From Pseudomonas moorei (GTDB lineage Bacteria > Pseudomonadota > Gammaproteobacteria > Pseudomonadales > Pseudomonadaceae): a stretch of 64,000 nt of DNA. Below, piece by piece: positions 45,545-53,656 of the stretch (positions within the stretch are counted from its first letter, which is position 1; every line of letters begins with the position of its first letter). The position numbers were made by a program, and so were the translations under genes. Below the pieces are notes generated by a model. That model ran no database searches. It saw only the letters and a list, made by a program, of their open reading frames with translations, and was not told the DNA's origin. The stretch is from NCBI RefSeq assembly GCF_008801475.1, contig NZ_VZPP01000015.1, positions 1 through 64,000 of the forward strand. Direction: 5' to 3'.

Positions 45545-45568
45545 CCAGTCGCCATTGATGGCGACTGG
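45545..45568. terminator. Perfect palindrome between converging genes, possible bidirectional terminator
   Basis: CCAGTCGCCAT-tg-ATGGCGACTGG, an 11-bp perfect inverted repeat, 17 bp after the SDR stop and facing the converging hsaF gene. No long T-run on either side. Confidence 0.5.
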
Positions 45569-45619
45569 CATGGTCTCTTCCACCTGCTCGCGAAAGCAGC
45601 GGATCTGGCGGTGTCGGGC

Positions 45620-46648
45620 TTACGCCTGACGACGCTGACGGGCGAGGGTCATGGCGGTGTCTTCGATCATGTCTTCCTGACCACCGACCATGCCGCGACG
45701 GCCCATTTCAACGAGAATCTCCCGGGCCGACACGCCGTATTTTTTCTCGGCGCGCTTGGCGAACAAAAGGAACGAGCCATAGACCCCGGCGTAGCCCATC
45801 GTTAAGGCGTCGCGGTCGCTGCGGATCGGGAAGTCCATGATTGGCACCACCAGATCTTCGGCCACGTCCTGGATGCCAAATACGCTGACGCCTGTGTCAA
45901 TGCCCATGCGGTCGCACACCGCCACCAGCACTTCCATCGGCGTGTTGCCGGCACCGGCACCGAGGCCGGCGCAGGCAGCGTCGATTCGCTTGGCCCCGGC
46001 GGCAATCGCGGCGATGGAGTTGGACACGCCCATCGACAAATTGTGGTGACCATGAAACCCGATCTCGGTCTCCGGCTTGAGGGCTGCGCGCATTGCCGCC
46101 ACGCGAGCGCTGACATCGTGGGGCAGCAGGTAGCCCGCCGAGTCGGTCAGGTAGATGCAGTTGGCGCCGTAGCTTTCCATCAGCAAGCCTTGCTTGACCA
46201 GGCCTTCGGGACTGTTCATGTGGGCCATCATCAGGAAGCCGACGGTATCCATACCCAGGTCGCGGGCGTGGGAGATGTGCTGCTCGCTGACATCGGCTTC
46301 GGTGCAATGGGTTGCCACGCGAATGGTGTTGACCCCTAGTTCATGGGCCATTTTCAGGTGATCGACGGTGCCGATGCCCGGCAGCAGCAGGGCCGAGACC
46401 TTGGCCTTTTTCATCAGCGGGATCACCGCCGACAGATACTCTTCGTCGGTGTGTGCCGGGAAGCCGTAGTTCACTGAGCTACCGCCCAGGCCGTCGCCGT
46501 GGGTGACTTCAATCAGTGGCACGCCGGCCGCATCAAGGCCACAGGCGATGTCCTTCATCTGTTGCAGGCTGATCTGGTGACGCTTGGGGTGCATGCCATC
46601 GCGCAAGCACATGTCGTGAACGGTGATGCTTTTGCCGCGAAGATCCAT
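45620..46648 (-). CDS. hsaF: 4-hydroxy-2-oxovalerate (2-oxohexanoate) aldolase
   Basis: A 342-residue class II pyruvate aldolase. [15 protein letters not shown] carries Arg16, Asp17 and His20, and [13 protein letters not shown] carries the metal-binding His pair, matching BphI/HsaF. It splits the hydroxy-oxo acid from ring A into pyruvate and an aldehyde that is channelled to the dehydrogenase encoded next. In steroid pathways the product is propanal. It is the last gene of a minus-strand hsaE-hsaG-hsaF operon with a 10-bp gap to hsaG. Confidence 0.93.
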   Translation of the reverse strand: MDLRGKSITVHDMCLRDGMHPKRHQISLQQMKDIACGLDAAGVPLIEVTHGDGLGGSSVNYGFPAHTDEEYLSAVIPLMKKAKVSALLLPGIGTVDHLKMAHELGVNTIRVATHCTEADVSEQHISHARDLGMDTVGFLMMAHMNSPEGLVKQGLLMESYGANCIYLTDSAGYLLPHDVSARVAAMRAALKPETEIGFHGHHNLSMGVSNSIAAIAAGAKRIDAACAGLGAGAGNTPMEVLVAVCDRMGIDTGVSVFGIQDVAEDLVVPIMDFPIRSDRDALTMGYAGVYGSFLLFAKRAEKKYGVSAREILVEMGRRGMVGGQEDMIEDTAMTLARQRRQA

Positions 46649-46658
46649 GGTCGGCTCC

Positions 46659-47585
46659 TTATGCGTGGGCGGTTTGGACGGAAGCTTTCAGCACCAGCTC
46701 GCCCTTGAGGATTTCCTCGGCGAACATCTCGGCGGTGCGCGCGGCGGCGGCGGTCATGATGTCGAGGTTGCCGGCGTACTTGGGCAGGTAGTCGCCCAGG
46801 CCTTCGACTTCCATGAAGATCGACACCCGGTTACCGTCGAACACCGGACCGTTGACCAGCTTGTAGCCGGGCACGTAGCGCTGCACTTGCTTGATCATGG
46901 CCTCGATGGCCGCCGTGATCGCCGGCTGGTCGGGCTCGCTGGCGGTCAGGCAATGCACGGTGTCACGCATGATCAGCGGTGGCTCGGCGGGGTTGATGAT
47001 GATGATCGCCTTGCCTTTCTTCGCGCCGCCGACCTTTTCCACTGCACTGGAAGTAGTGCGGGTGAACTCATCGATGTTTTTCCGGGTACCGGGACCCACC
47101 GATTTTGAAGCGGCGGTGGCGATAATTTCGGCATATTCCACCGCCTGCACACTGGACACCGCGGCCACCAGTGGAATGGTGGCCTGGCCGCCGCAGGTGA
47201 CCATATTGACGTTCATCACACCCAGGCCCAACTGAGCCTTGAGGTTGACCGGAGGGACGCAATACGGCCCGATGGCTGCCGGCGTCAGGTCGATCATCAA
47301 CACGCCCAGGGCATTGAGCTTGCGCGAGTTCTGCGCGTGCACGTAGGCCGAGGTGGCGTCGAAGGCGATCTGGATCTGATCGTCGAGGACATGGGGCAGC
47401 AGGCCGTCGACGCCATTGGCGGTGGTTTTCAGGCCAAGCTCGCGAGCCCGCGACAGGCCTTCGGAAGTGGCGTCGATGCCCACCATCCACACCGGTTCCA
47501 GCACCTCGCTGCGCATCAGCTTGTACAGCAGATCGGTGCCGATGTTGCCCGGCCCGATCAGCGCGCATTTGATCTTTTTGCTCAT
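46659..47585 (-). CDS. hsaG: Acetaldehyde/propanal dehydrogenase (acylating)
   Basis: A 308-residue NAD-dependent acylating aldehyde dehydrogenase: [13 protein letters not shown] (Rossmann), catalytic Cys131 in [11 protein letters not shown]. It forms a channelling complex with HsaF and converts the aldehyde to acyl-CoA. The start at 47585 is used because AGGAG lies 9 nt upstream and the N terminus then matches BphJ/HsaG length. Between hsaE and hsaF. Confidence 0.93.
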   Translation of the reverse strand: MSKKIKCALIGPGNIGTDLLYKLMRSEVLEPVWMVGIDATSEGLSRARELGLKTTANGVDGLLPHVLDDQIQIAFDATSAYVHAQNSRKLNALGVLMIDLTPAAIGPYCVPPVNLKAQLGLGVMNVNMVTCGGQATIPLVAAVSSVQAVEYAEIIATAASKSVGPGTRKNIDEFTRTTSSAVEKVGGAKKGKAIIIINPAEPPLIMRDTVHCLTASEPDQPAITAAIEAMIKQVQRYVPGYKLVNGPVFDGNRVSIFMEVEGLGDYLPKYAGNLDIMTAAAARTAEMFAEEILKGELVLKASVQTAHA

Positions 47586-47616
47586 GGTCTTTGGCTCCTG
47601 GGGAGGTAAGGGGAAA

Positions 47617-48408
47617 TCAAGGGACAAAGCGCAGGCTGGTTTCGCCGAGCCCGGTCATTGACAGGCTGATGCGATCGCCGGCAACCACCGGCACCAGCGG
47701 CGCCAGGGCACCGGAGAGAATGATTTCGCCGCGACGAAACGGAATGCCCAACTCGCCCAGGGTATTGGCCAGCCAGGCCACTGCCGCACAAGGATGGCCT
47801 TGCACCGCCGAGCCCAGGCCCGTGCCGGCGGGTTGGTCGTTTTTCAGCATTTGCATGTGCACGGCGGCCAGGTCCAGCGAGCGCGGATCGATACGCTGGG
47901 TGCCGAGGGCAAACACGCCGCAGGAAGCGTTGTCGGCCACGGTGTCCTGTATGCGGATCTGCCAGTCGTCGATCCGCGAATCAACGATTTCGAAGCACGG
48001 CGCCACCCATTGGCTGGCGGCCAGCACGTCCTCGGCACTGATGCCCGGGCCTTGCAAGTCTTCACCGAGGATAAAGGCTATTTCGCCTTCGGCCCGGGGC
48101 TGGATCAGGTTGTAACGGGCCAGGCTGACATCGCTGCCGTCCTCGACCTGCATGGAATTGGTGAGGAAACCGAAGTCCGGTTGATGGACATCAAGCATTT
48201 CCTGCACCGCGCGGCTGGTGACCCCGATTTTCTTGCCAATCACCCGCTCGCCCAGGGCCTCGCGGCGTTGCAGCAAGTGCAGGGAAATCCGATAGGCCTG
48301 CTCCAGTGTGATCTGCGGATAACGCTGGGTCAGGGGGGCCAGGGTCTTACGGTTGCGCAGGGCATTGAACAGCTCGTCACCGAGCGCGTTGATCAAATGA
48401 GCATCCAT
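47617..48408 (-). CDS. hsaE: 2-hydroxypenta(hexa)-2,4-dienoate hydratase
   Basis: A 263-residue fumarylacetoacetase-fold hydratase: [26 protein letters not shown] and [12 protein letters not shown] contain the acidic metal ligands typical of BphH/MhpD/HsaE. It hydrates the dienoate released by HsaD from cleaved ring A. First gene of the hsaE-hsaG-hsaF unit. A strong minus-strand terminator lies 24 bp upstream, so the unit either has a promoter in that short gap or relies on read-through. Confidence 0.92.
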   Translation of the reverse strand: MDAHLINALGDELFNALRNRKTLAPLTQRYPQITLEQAYRISLHLLQRREALGERVIGKKIGVTSRAVQEMLDVHQPDFGFLTNSMQVEDGSDVSLARYNLIQPRAEGEIAFILGEDLQGPGISAEDVLAASQWVAPCFEIVDSRIDDWQIRIQDTVADNASCGVFALGTQRIDPRSLDLAAVHMQMLKNDQPAGTGLGSAVQGHPCAAVAWLANTLGELGIPFRRGEIILSGALAPLVPVVAGDRISLSMTGLGETSLRFVP

Positions 48409-48431
48409 GGCGAGGGCTCCAGATGGGGGAG

Positions 48432-48467
48432 AAAAAAAAGACCCGCCCCAACGTCATCAGGGGCGGG
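48432..48467 (-). terminator. Rho-independent terminator after the SDR (minus strand)
   Basis: On the minus strand: CCCGCCCC and GGGGCGGG form an 8-bp GC stem followed by eight T. It separates the SDR at 48482 from hsaE. Confidence 0.88.
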
Positions 48468-48481
48468 CCCAAAGGAGTCGG

Positions 48482-49255
48482 TCAGCCGGGCCAGACCGAT
48501 GTCTCGGCACCGCCATCGACATCAATGATCTTGCCGGTCACCCAGGCCGAAGCGGGGCTGGCCAGGTACAGCGCGGCGGCGGCGATGTCTTGCGGGGTAC
48601 CCAGGCACTTGAGTGGGGTGTTGGCCTCCATCACCTCGCGCATGGCTGCAGGCATTACGCCGTTCAGCGCTTCGGTCAGGGTAGGGCCGGGCGCCACGGC
48701 GTTGACCCGGATCTGTGGCGCGAAGTCCTGGGCCAGCAAGCGGGTCAGATGGCTGAGGGCGGCCTTGGCCGTGCCGTAGGCGCTGAAGTGGCGCTGGGCA
48801 TAGCGTGCGGCCACCGAGCTGACATTGATGATGTTGCCGCCGCCGGCGTCGCGCATGAGCGGCACGCACAACTGACAGAAGGCATAGCTGGTGGTGACGT
48901 TGAAATCCAGCATCTGGGCGAACTGTTCAGGTGTCGTGATCAATGCATCGCTCGGTCCGCCACCGCCAACGTTGTTCACCAGATGAGTGATCCGGCCCAT
49001 TTGTTCAACGCTTTGACGCACCAGCGCCTGGCGTTGCTCGGCATCGTTGACGTCACAGGTAAAAGCCAGGGCGCGCCGGCCCAGGCCTCGAACCTCTTCG
49101 GCCACTGCCTGGACTTCGTCCAGCGAGCGTGACGAGCACACGACATCAGCGCCGGCTTCGGCATACGCCAGGGCAATCGCCCGACCAATGCCGCGGCCGC
49201 TGCCAGTGACAATGGCGACGCTGCCGTGCATGTAGAAACGTTGCAAAATACTCAT
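48482..49255 (-). CDS. Short-chain dehydrogenase/reductase
   Basis: A 257-residue SDR: TGSGRGIGRAIALAYAEAGADVVCSSR, NNVGGGGPSD, and NIINVSSVAARYAQRHFSAYGTAKAAL with Ser/Tyr/Lys; IDVDGGAE near the C terminus. The glycine-rich NNVGGGGP resembles the 7-alpha-hydroxysteroid dehydrogenase (HdhA) group, so 7-alpha-HSD is a possible but unproven identity. Start at 49255 is preferred because an upstream in-frame reading would begin inside a regulatory element. Has its own element and terminator, so likely monocistronic. Confidence 0.83.
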   Translation of the reverse strand: MSILQRFYMHGSVAIVTGSGRGIGRAIALAYAEAGADVVCSSRSLDEVQAVAEEVRGLGRRALAFTCDVNDAEQRQALVRQSVEQMGRITHLVNNVGGGGPSDALITTPEQFAQMLDFNVTTSYAFCQLCVPLMRDAGGGNIINVSSVAARYAQRHFSAYGTAKAALSHLTRLLAQDFAPQIRVNAVAPGPTLTEALNGVMPAAMREVMEANTPLKCLGTPQDIAAAALYLASPASAWVTGKIIDVDGGAETSVWPG

Positions 49256-49318
49256 GGACCCTTGCTCCGTGGGGTTGATTGCTGATGAGTCCACTATCGC
49301 TGGCGTCGCGTGGGTGGG

Positions 49319-49336
49319 CATCGTCTCATTGGACTA
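49319..49336 (-). promoter_or_regulatory. TAGTC-N5-GGACGATG element, copy 10
   Basis: TAGTCCAATGAGACGATG on the minus strand, 12/13; 63 bp upstream of the SDR start at 49255. A degenerate plus-strand copy (TAGCGAACCGCGACGATG) overlaps its edge at 49335-49352. Confidence 0.8.
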
Positions 49337-49439
49337 GCGAACCGCGACGATGGCTCTCAACCACCGAATCGCTGGCCTCGACCCGCAGATTGCCCCTCTC
49401 TTGTTTTGTCCTTGAACCTGGCAACGCGCGGGACCGCGA

Positions 49440-49457
49440 CATCGTCCGTTTGGAGGG
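49440..49457 (-). promoter_or_regulatory. GGACGATG half-element, copy 11
   Basis: CCCTCCAAACGGACGATG on the minus strand. Right half perfect, left half not conserved. It is 184 bp upstream of the SDR start. Confidence 0.45.
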
Positions 49458-49544
49458 TTGCTGCACCGCTGAGGGGCTGAACATAAAACGGTCTTGCCGT
49501 CGCCGCCCGAGGCCGTGATCCCTGCAAAAGCAATCGCTTGCCCC

Positions 49545-49562
49545 TAGTCCGCATTGACGATG
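49545..49562 (+). promoter_or_regulatory. TAGTC-N5-GGACGATG element, copy 12
   Basis: TAGTCCGCATTGACGATG, 12/13, ending 73 bp before the hsaA start. Confidence 0.8.
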
Positions 49563-49635
49563 AAGGATTGTCCGCTCGATCCGATGATCCATCACAACTC
49601 GCGCAGTGGCGCAGTGAGATCGGGAGAATTGAGTG

Positions 49636-50823
49636 ATGCACAGCATGCGAGAAAAGACCCAGGACGAACGTGATCTGCTTGAACGTGCACGGCGCCTGGT
49701 ACCGGTACTCAAGGCACGTACGGCGCAGGCCGACAAGGACTTGAAGGTGCCTCAGGAGACCATCGCCGAACTGCAGTCCGCCGGCTTGCTGCGGGCGTTG
49801 CAGCCACGGGCGTTCGGTGGTTATGAAGTGGACCCGCGCACCTTCTTCGAAATCCAGACCATTCTTGCCGAGGGTTGCATGTCAACGGCCTGGATCTACG
49901 GAGTGATGGGCGTTCACCCTTGGCAACTGGCCCGTTATCCGATCGAAGCGCAGCGCGAAGTCTGGGCGGATGACCACGGTGCGCTGATCTGTTCGACCTA
50001 TATGCCGGCGGCCAGGGTCACGGTGGTCGAGGGCGGTTACCGCATCAGCGGACGTTGGGGTTTCTCCAGCGGCAGTGAGCACTGCCAATGGGTGTTTCTC
50101 GGCGGCATACTGCCACCCGATGGCGAACTGGCCGCCGAGCACGGCACCTTCCTGCTGCCGCGTCACGACTATCAGATCGAACGTAACTGGGACGTGATGG
50201 GCCTGCGCGGCACCGGAAGTCACGACATCGTGGTCGACGATGTATTTGTCCCGGCCCATCGCGTGCAACGCACCAATAACTGGACCCTCGAAGCAACGCC
50301 CGGGCGCCAGGTCAACACCAACCCGATCTATGCGATCCCCTTCGCCCAAGTGTTCTCCCGTGCGGTATCGACTTCAGCCATCGGCGCCTTGCAAGGCGCG
50401 ATCAACGAGTTCCGCGATAACGCCGCCAGGCACATCGGCAAGCACGGTGCCCGCACCGCTGACGATCCGGTGGCGCAAACCGCGATTGCCGAAGCAATGA
50501 TCACCGTCGACAGCTTGCGTCTGGTGCTGGAGCGCAACTACGAACATCTGATGAGTCTGGCTCGTGCCGGCCAATACCCGGACACCGAGACTCGTCTGCT
50601 GTATCGCTACCAGTCGGCCTATGTGACCAACATCTGCGCCGAACGGGCCAACGACCTGCTGCGCAGCATGGCGGCCTCGGGCTTGTACAACACCAACCCG
50701 GTGGCGCGGCTGTTCCGTGACCTGCACCAGGCGCGCGGACACATCGCCAACAACTACCTGGCCTACGGACGCAGCTATGGCGCGGTGATGCTGGGCCTGC
50801 CCAACCCGGATCCCTACGTCTGA
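49636..50823 (+). CDS. hsaA: 3-hydroxy-9,10-secoandrosta-1,3,5(10)-triene-9,17-dione 4-monooxygenase, oxygenase (HsaA-like)
   Basis: A 395-residue group D flavin monooxygenase with ACAD fold: LQPRAFGGYEVDPRTFFEIQ, GCMSTAWIYGVMGVHPWQLA, GRWGFSSGSEHCQWVFLGG and a C-terminal AYGRSYGAVMLGLPNPDPY. These match HsaA/TesA2, which hydroxylates the aromatised ring A to a catechol using reduced flavin from a reductase. Start is ATG at 49636 or GTG at 49633 (GGGAG upstream). The downstream gene encodes a plant-type ferredoxin reductase rather than the small flavin reductase HsaB, which is not seen in the window. Confidence 0.87.
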   Translation: MHSMREKTQDERDLLERARRLVPVLKARTAQADKDLKVPQETIAELQSAGLLRALQPRAFGGYEVDPRTFFEIQTILAEGCMSTAWIYGVMGVHPWQLARYPIEAQREVWADDHGALICSTYMPAARVTVVEGGYRISGRWGFSSGSEHCQWVFLGGILPPDGELAAEHGTFLLPRHDYQIERNWDVMGLRGTGSHDIVVDDVFVPAHRVQRTNNWTLEATPGRQVNTNPIYAIPFAQVFSRAVSTSAIGALQGAINEFRDNAARHIGKHGARTADDPVAQTAIAEAMITVDSLRLVLERNYEHLMSLARAGQYPDTETRLLYRYQSAYVTNICAERANDLLRSMAASGLYNTNPVARLFRDLHQARGHIANNYLAYGRSYGAVMLGLPNPDPYV

Positions 50824-50856
50824 GGCCGTCCCACCCTGTTTCGCCCCCTGGGTTTA

Positions 50857-50883
50857 CACCTGTCCGCAATACGCGGGCAGGTG
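50857..50883 (+). other. Intra-operon hairpin between hsaA and reductase gene
   Basis: CACCTGTCCGC-aatac-GCGGGCAGGTG, an 11-bp stem with one G-U pair. It ends 18 bp before the next start codon and lacks a T-run. Confidence 0.6.
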
Positions 50884-50901
50884 GTCATGAGTACCTGACC
50901 T

Positions 50902-51924
50902 ATGAACAATTATCTTGCCCTGCGCGTGGCGCGAGTGATCGAGGAAACCGCCGATGCGCGTTCCCTGGTGTTCGACGTGCCGGAGCATCTGGGCGAACGA
51001 TTTCGCTATCAACCCGGCCAGTTCCTGACCTTGCGCGTGCCCTTCGAGGATGGCTGGCTGCCCCGTTGTTATTCATTGTCCAGCACGCCGTTGCTGGATG
51101 AGCCGTTGCGGGTCACGGTCAAGCGCGTGCAAGAGGGGCGCGCCTCGAACTGGTTGTGCGGCGAGTTGCAGGCCGGGCAGACCCTGGAGGTGTTGCCTCC
51201 GGCCGGGGTGTTTGTGCCCCGTAGCCTCGACGGTGACTTGCTGTTGTTCGGTGGCGGCAGCGGCGTGACCCCGGTGCTGTCGATCCTGCGCTCGGCGTTG
51301 CTCGCGGGCACAGGCCGGATCCTGCTGATCTATGCCAATCGCGATGAGACCTCGGTGATTTTCAAGGATGAACTCAAGGCCCTGGCCAGCGTTCATCCAC
51401 AGCGCCTGCAGATCGTCCATTGGCTTGACTCGGTGCAGGGCATCCCGAGCGTCGGACAACTGGCCGAACTGGCGCGGCCATTTATCGATGCCCAGGCATT
51501 CATTTGTGGTCCGGGGCCATTCATGGATGCGGCCGTCAACGCGCTCAAGGGCCTGGGCATGCCGGATCGCCGGGTGCATGTCGAGCGCTTCGTCTCGCTA
51601 CCCGGTGAAGGCGAACTGCCTCTGACCGTCAGCAGCGAAGCTGCGGTGGCCGCGCAGTTGGCGGTGCGCCTGGATGGCGCGGACCACCACCTGGCCTGCG
51701 ACAGCGGCGAGACCGTACTGGCCGCCATGGAGCGTGCCGGCCTCAATCCACCCAGCGCCTGTCGTGTCGGCGGCTGCGCCTCATGCATGTGCACGCTGGA
51801 AAGCGGCGACGTCGAGTTGTTGCACAACGATGCACTGGATGCAGGCGACCTGGCCGAGGGCTGGATTCTTGCCTGTCAGGCGGTGCCCACCAGCGCACAA
51901 CTGCGTATCCGCTTTCCCGATTGA
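50902..51924 (+). CDS. kshB: Ferredoxin-NAD(P)H reductase with 2Fe-2S domain (KshB-like)
   Basis: A 340-residue class IA reductase. Residues 1-105 bind FAD (RCYSLSS), 105-225 bind NAD(P) (LLFGGGSGVTPVLSIL), and the C-terminal ~85 residues are a plant-type 2Fe-2S ferredoxin (CRVGGCASCMC with the fourth Cys in ILACQAVP). This layout matches KshB, the reductase of 3-ketosteroid 9-alpha-hydroxylase, and also PaaE/HmpX types. Position beside hsaA and fadD3 favours KshB. The oxygenase KshA is not in the window. Confidence 0.8.
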   Translation: MNNYLALRVARVIEETADARSLVFDVPEHLGERFRYQPGQFLTLRVPFEDGWLPRCYSLSSTPLLDEPLRVTVKRVQEGRASNWLCGELQAGQTLEVLPPAGVFVPRSLDGDLLLFGGGSGVTPVLSILRSALLAGTGRILLIYANRDETSVIFKDELKALASVHPQRLQIVHWLDSVQGIPSVGQLAELARPFIDAQAFICGPGPFMDAAVNALKGLGMPDRRVHVERFVSLPGEGELPLTVSSEAAVAAQLAVRLDGADHHLACDSGETVLAAMERAGLNPPSACRVGGCASCMCTLESGDVELLHNDALDAGDLAEGWILACQAVPTSAQLRIRFPD

Positions 51925-51940
51925 TGAACCCGAGCCCACG

Positions 51941-53557
51941 ATGAATCAGAGCCTGAACCTTGCCGCGCCCGCGAGCGCAGCCCCTGCCACCCTTGCCCAG
52001 TTGGTCTTCAGCAGTGCCGAGCGTTTTGCCGGACGCACGGCCATCGAGGACAACGGCCAATGCATCGACTACGCCGAGTTGCCCGAGCGCGTCATGGCTT
52101 TTACCCGGGGCTTGATGGCCCTGGGGATCCAGACCGGCGACCGGGTCGGTATCTGGGCGCCGAACAGTGGTGACTGGATCCTCGCGGCGCTGGGTATTCA
52201 TTGCGCCGGTGCGGTGCTGGTGCCGATCAACACGCGCATGAAGGGCCTGGAGGCTGCCGATGTACTGGAGCGTAGCGGCTGTCGACTGTTGTTTGTCCAG
52301 CAGCGCTTTCTCGACGTTGACTACCCGGCGCTACTCGCCCCCCACCGGCCAGCCAGTCTCGAACATCTGGTGATTGTCGATGGCGACACGCCTGAGTTGT
52401 CGGCGGACCTGACGCTTGCGCAATTCCTGGTGGGCGCGGCAACCATTGATGTCGATAGCGCCAGGCGCAGGGCATTGGCGGTTGGTCCTGACGCCATGTG
52501 CGACCTGTTATTTACTTCCGGCACCACCGGCAAACCCAAGGGCGTGATGAGCGGCCATGGTCAAAACCTGCGGGCCTTCACCGAATACGTCAAGGTCATC
52601 GGCCTGGTGCCGGGCGACCGCTATCTGATTGTCAACCCGTTCTTTCATGCCTTCGGCTACAAGGCCGGCTGGCTGACCTGCCTGATCGGCGGGGCGACCA
52701 TCCTGCCACATGCGGTGTTCGACGCAGAACAGGTGTTCCAGCGCATCGCTTGTGAGCGCATCAGCGTGCTGCCCGGCGCACCGACCCTGTACCTGTCGCT
52801 GCTGGCCCATCCGTTGCTCAAACAGACTGACCTGTCGAGCCTGCGCATCGCTGTGACAGGGTCGGCGAGCATTCCGCCGAGCCTGATCGAACGCATGCGC
52901 AGCGAGTTGGGGTTTGCCGTGGTCACCACGGCCTATGGTCTGACCGAGTGCGGCGGGCTGGCAACAATCTGTAATCCACAAGATTCGGCACAGGTGATCG
53001 CCGGCACCAGCGGACGGCCGATTGCCGGCACTGAAGTGAGCATCCGCGACCCGCACAACCAGGCGCTGGGCGCAGGACAAACCGGCGAGATCTGTCTGCG
53101 TGGCTTCCACGTCATGCAGGGCTATTTCCAGAACCCGCAAGCGACCCACGAAACCATCGACGTCGAAGGCTGGCTGCACACCGGCGACGTCGGGCGCCTG
53201 GATGAGGCGGGCAACCTGATCATCACCGACCGCCTGAAGGACATGTTCATCGTCGGCGGTTTCAACTGCTACCCGGCGGAGATCGAAGCGGCGTTGATCA
53301 AGCATCCGGCGATTGCACAGGTGGCGGTGATCGGCATCGCTGACGAACGCATGGGCGAGGTCGGATGCGCTTGCGTGGTGCTGCGCCCGGGTAAGGAACT
53401 CGACGAGGCTCAACTGATCGGCTGGAGCCGTGAACAAATGGCCAATTACAAGGTGCCGCGTCAGGTGCGCTTCTTCAGCGCCTTGCCACTTAACCCGTCG
53501 AGCAAGGTCGTGAAGAACGAACTGCGTGCAATGGTCGCCAACAGCGCTCCGGCATGA
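51941..53557 (+). CDS. fadD3: Acyl-CoA ligase, FadD3-like (HIP-CoA ligase)
   Basis: A 538-residue ANL ligase: LLFTSGTTGKPKGVMSGHGQ, FFHAFGYKAGWLTCLIGGATILP, TAYGLTECGG, WLHTGDVGRLDEAGNLIITDRLKDMFIVGGFNCYP and the C-terminal NPSSKVVKNEL. The FHAFGYKAGW and GGFNCYPAEIE segments resemble actinobacterial FadD3, which adds CoA to the C/D-ring acid HIP before IpdA/IpdB act. The start at 51941 lies 17 bp after the reductase stop. Close enzymes on other acids cannot be excluded. Confidence 0.8.
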   Translation: MNQSLNLAAPASAAPATLAQLVFSSAERFAGRTAIEDNGQCIDYAELPERVMAFTRGLMALGIQTGDRVGIWAPNSGDWILAALGIHCAGAVLVPINTRMKGLEAADVLERSGCRLLFVQQRFLDVDYPALLAPHRPASLEHLVIVDGDTPELSADLTLAQFLVGAATIDVDSARRRALAVGPDAMCDLLFTSGTTGKPKGVMSGHGQNLRAFTEYVKVIGLVPGDRYLIVNPFFHAFGYKAGWLTCLIGGATILPHAVFDAEQVFQRIACERISVLPGAPTLYLSLLAHPLLKQTDLSSLRIAVTGSASIPPSLIERMRSELGFAVVTTAYGLTECGGLATICNPQDSAQVIAGTSGRPIAGTEVSIRDPHNQALGAGQTGEICLRGFHVMQGYFQNPQATHETIDVEGWLHTGDVGRLDEAGNLIITDRLKDMFIVGGFNCYPAEIEAALIKHPAIAQVAVIGIADERMGEVGCACVVLRPGKELDEAQLIGWSREQMANYKVPRQVRFFSALPLNPSSKVVKNELRAMVANSAPA

Positions 53558-53568
53558 GGAGCGCTCAT

Positions 53569-53586
53569 CTCGCCAAATGGACGATG
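53569..53586 (+). promoter_or_regulatory. GGACGATG element, copy 13 (variant left half)
   Basis: CTCGCCAAATGGACGATG; right half perfect. It ends 70 bp before the DUF1302 start at 53657 and shares an extended GTG 3' flank with copy 8. Confidence 0.6.
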
Positions 53587-53656
53587 TGCGCCGCAGCGGT
53601 TTTTTTCATGCTGTGGTCGCACCAGTAAAAACAACAACAAGGAGAGGAGCAAGTTT

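Larger units (their letters stand above)
49256..49632. other. 377-bp divergent control region between SDR and hsaA
   Basis: Non-coding. It contains four copies or partial copies of the GGACGATG element (49319, 49335, 49440, 49545), two facing each way. No gene is supported here. Confidence 0.6.
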
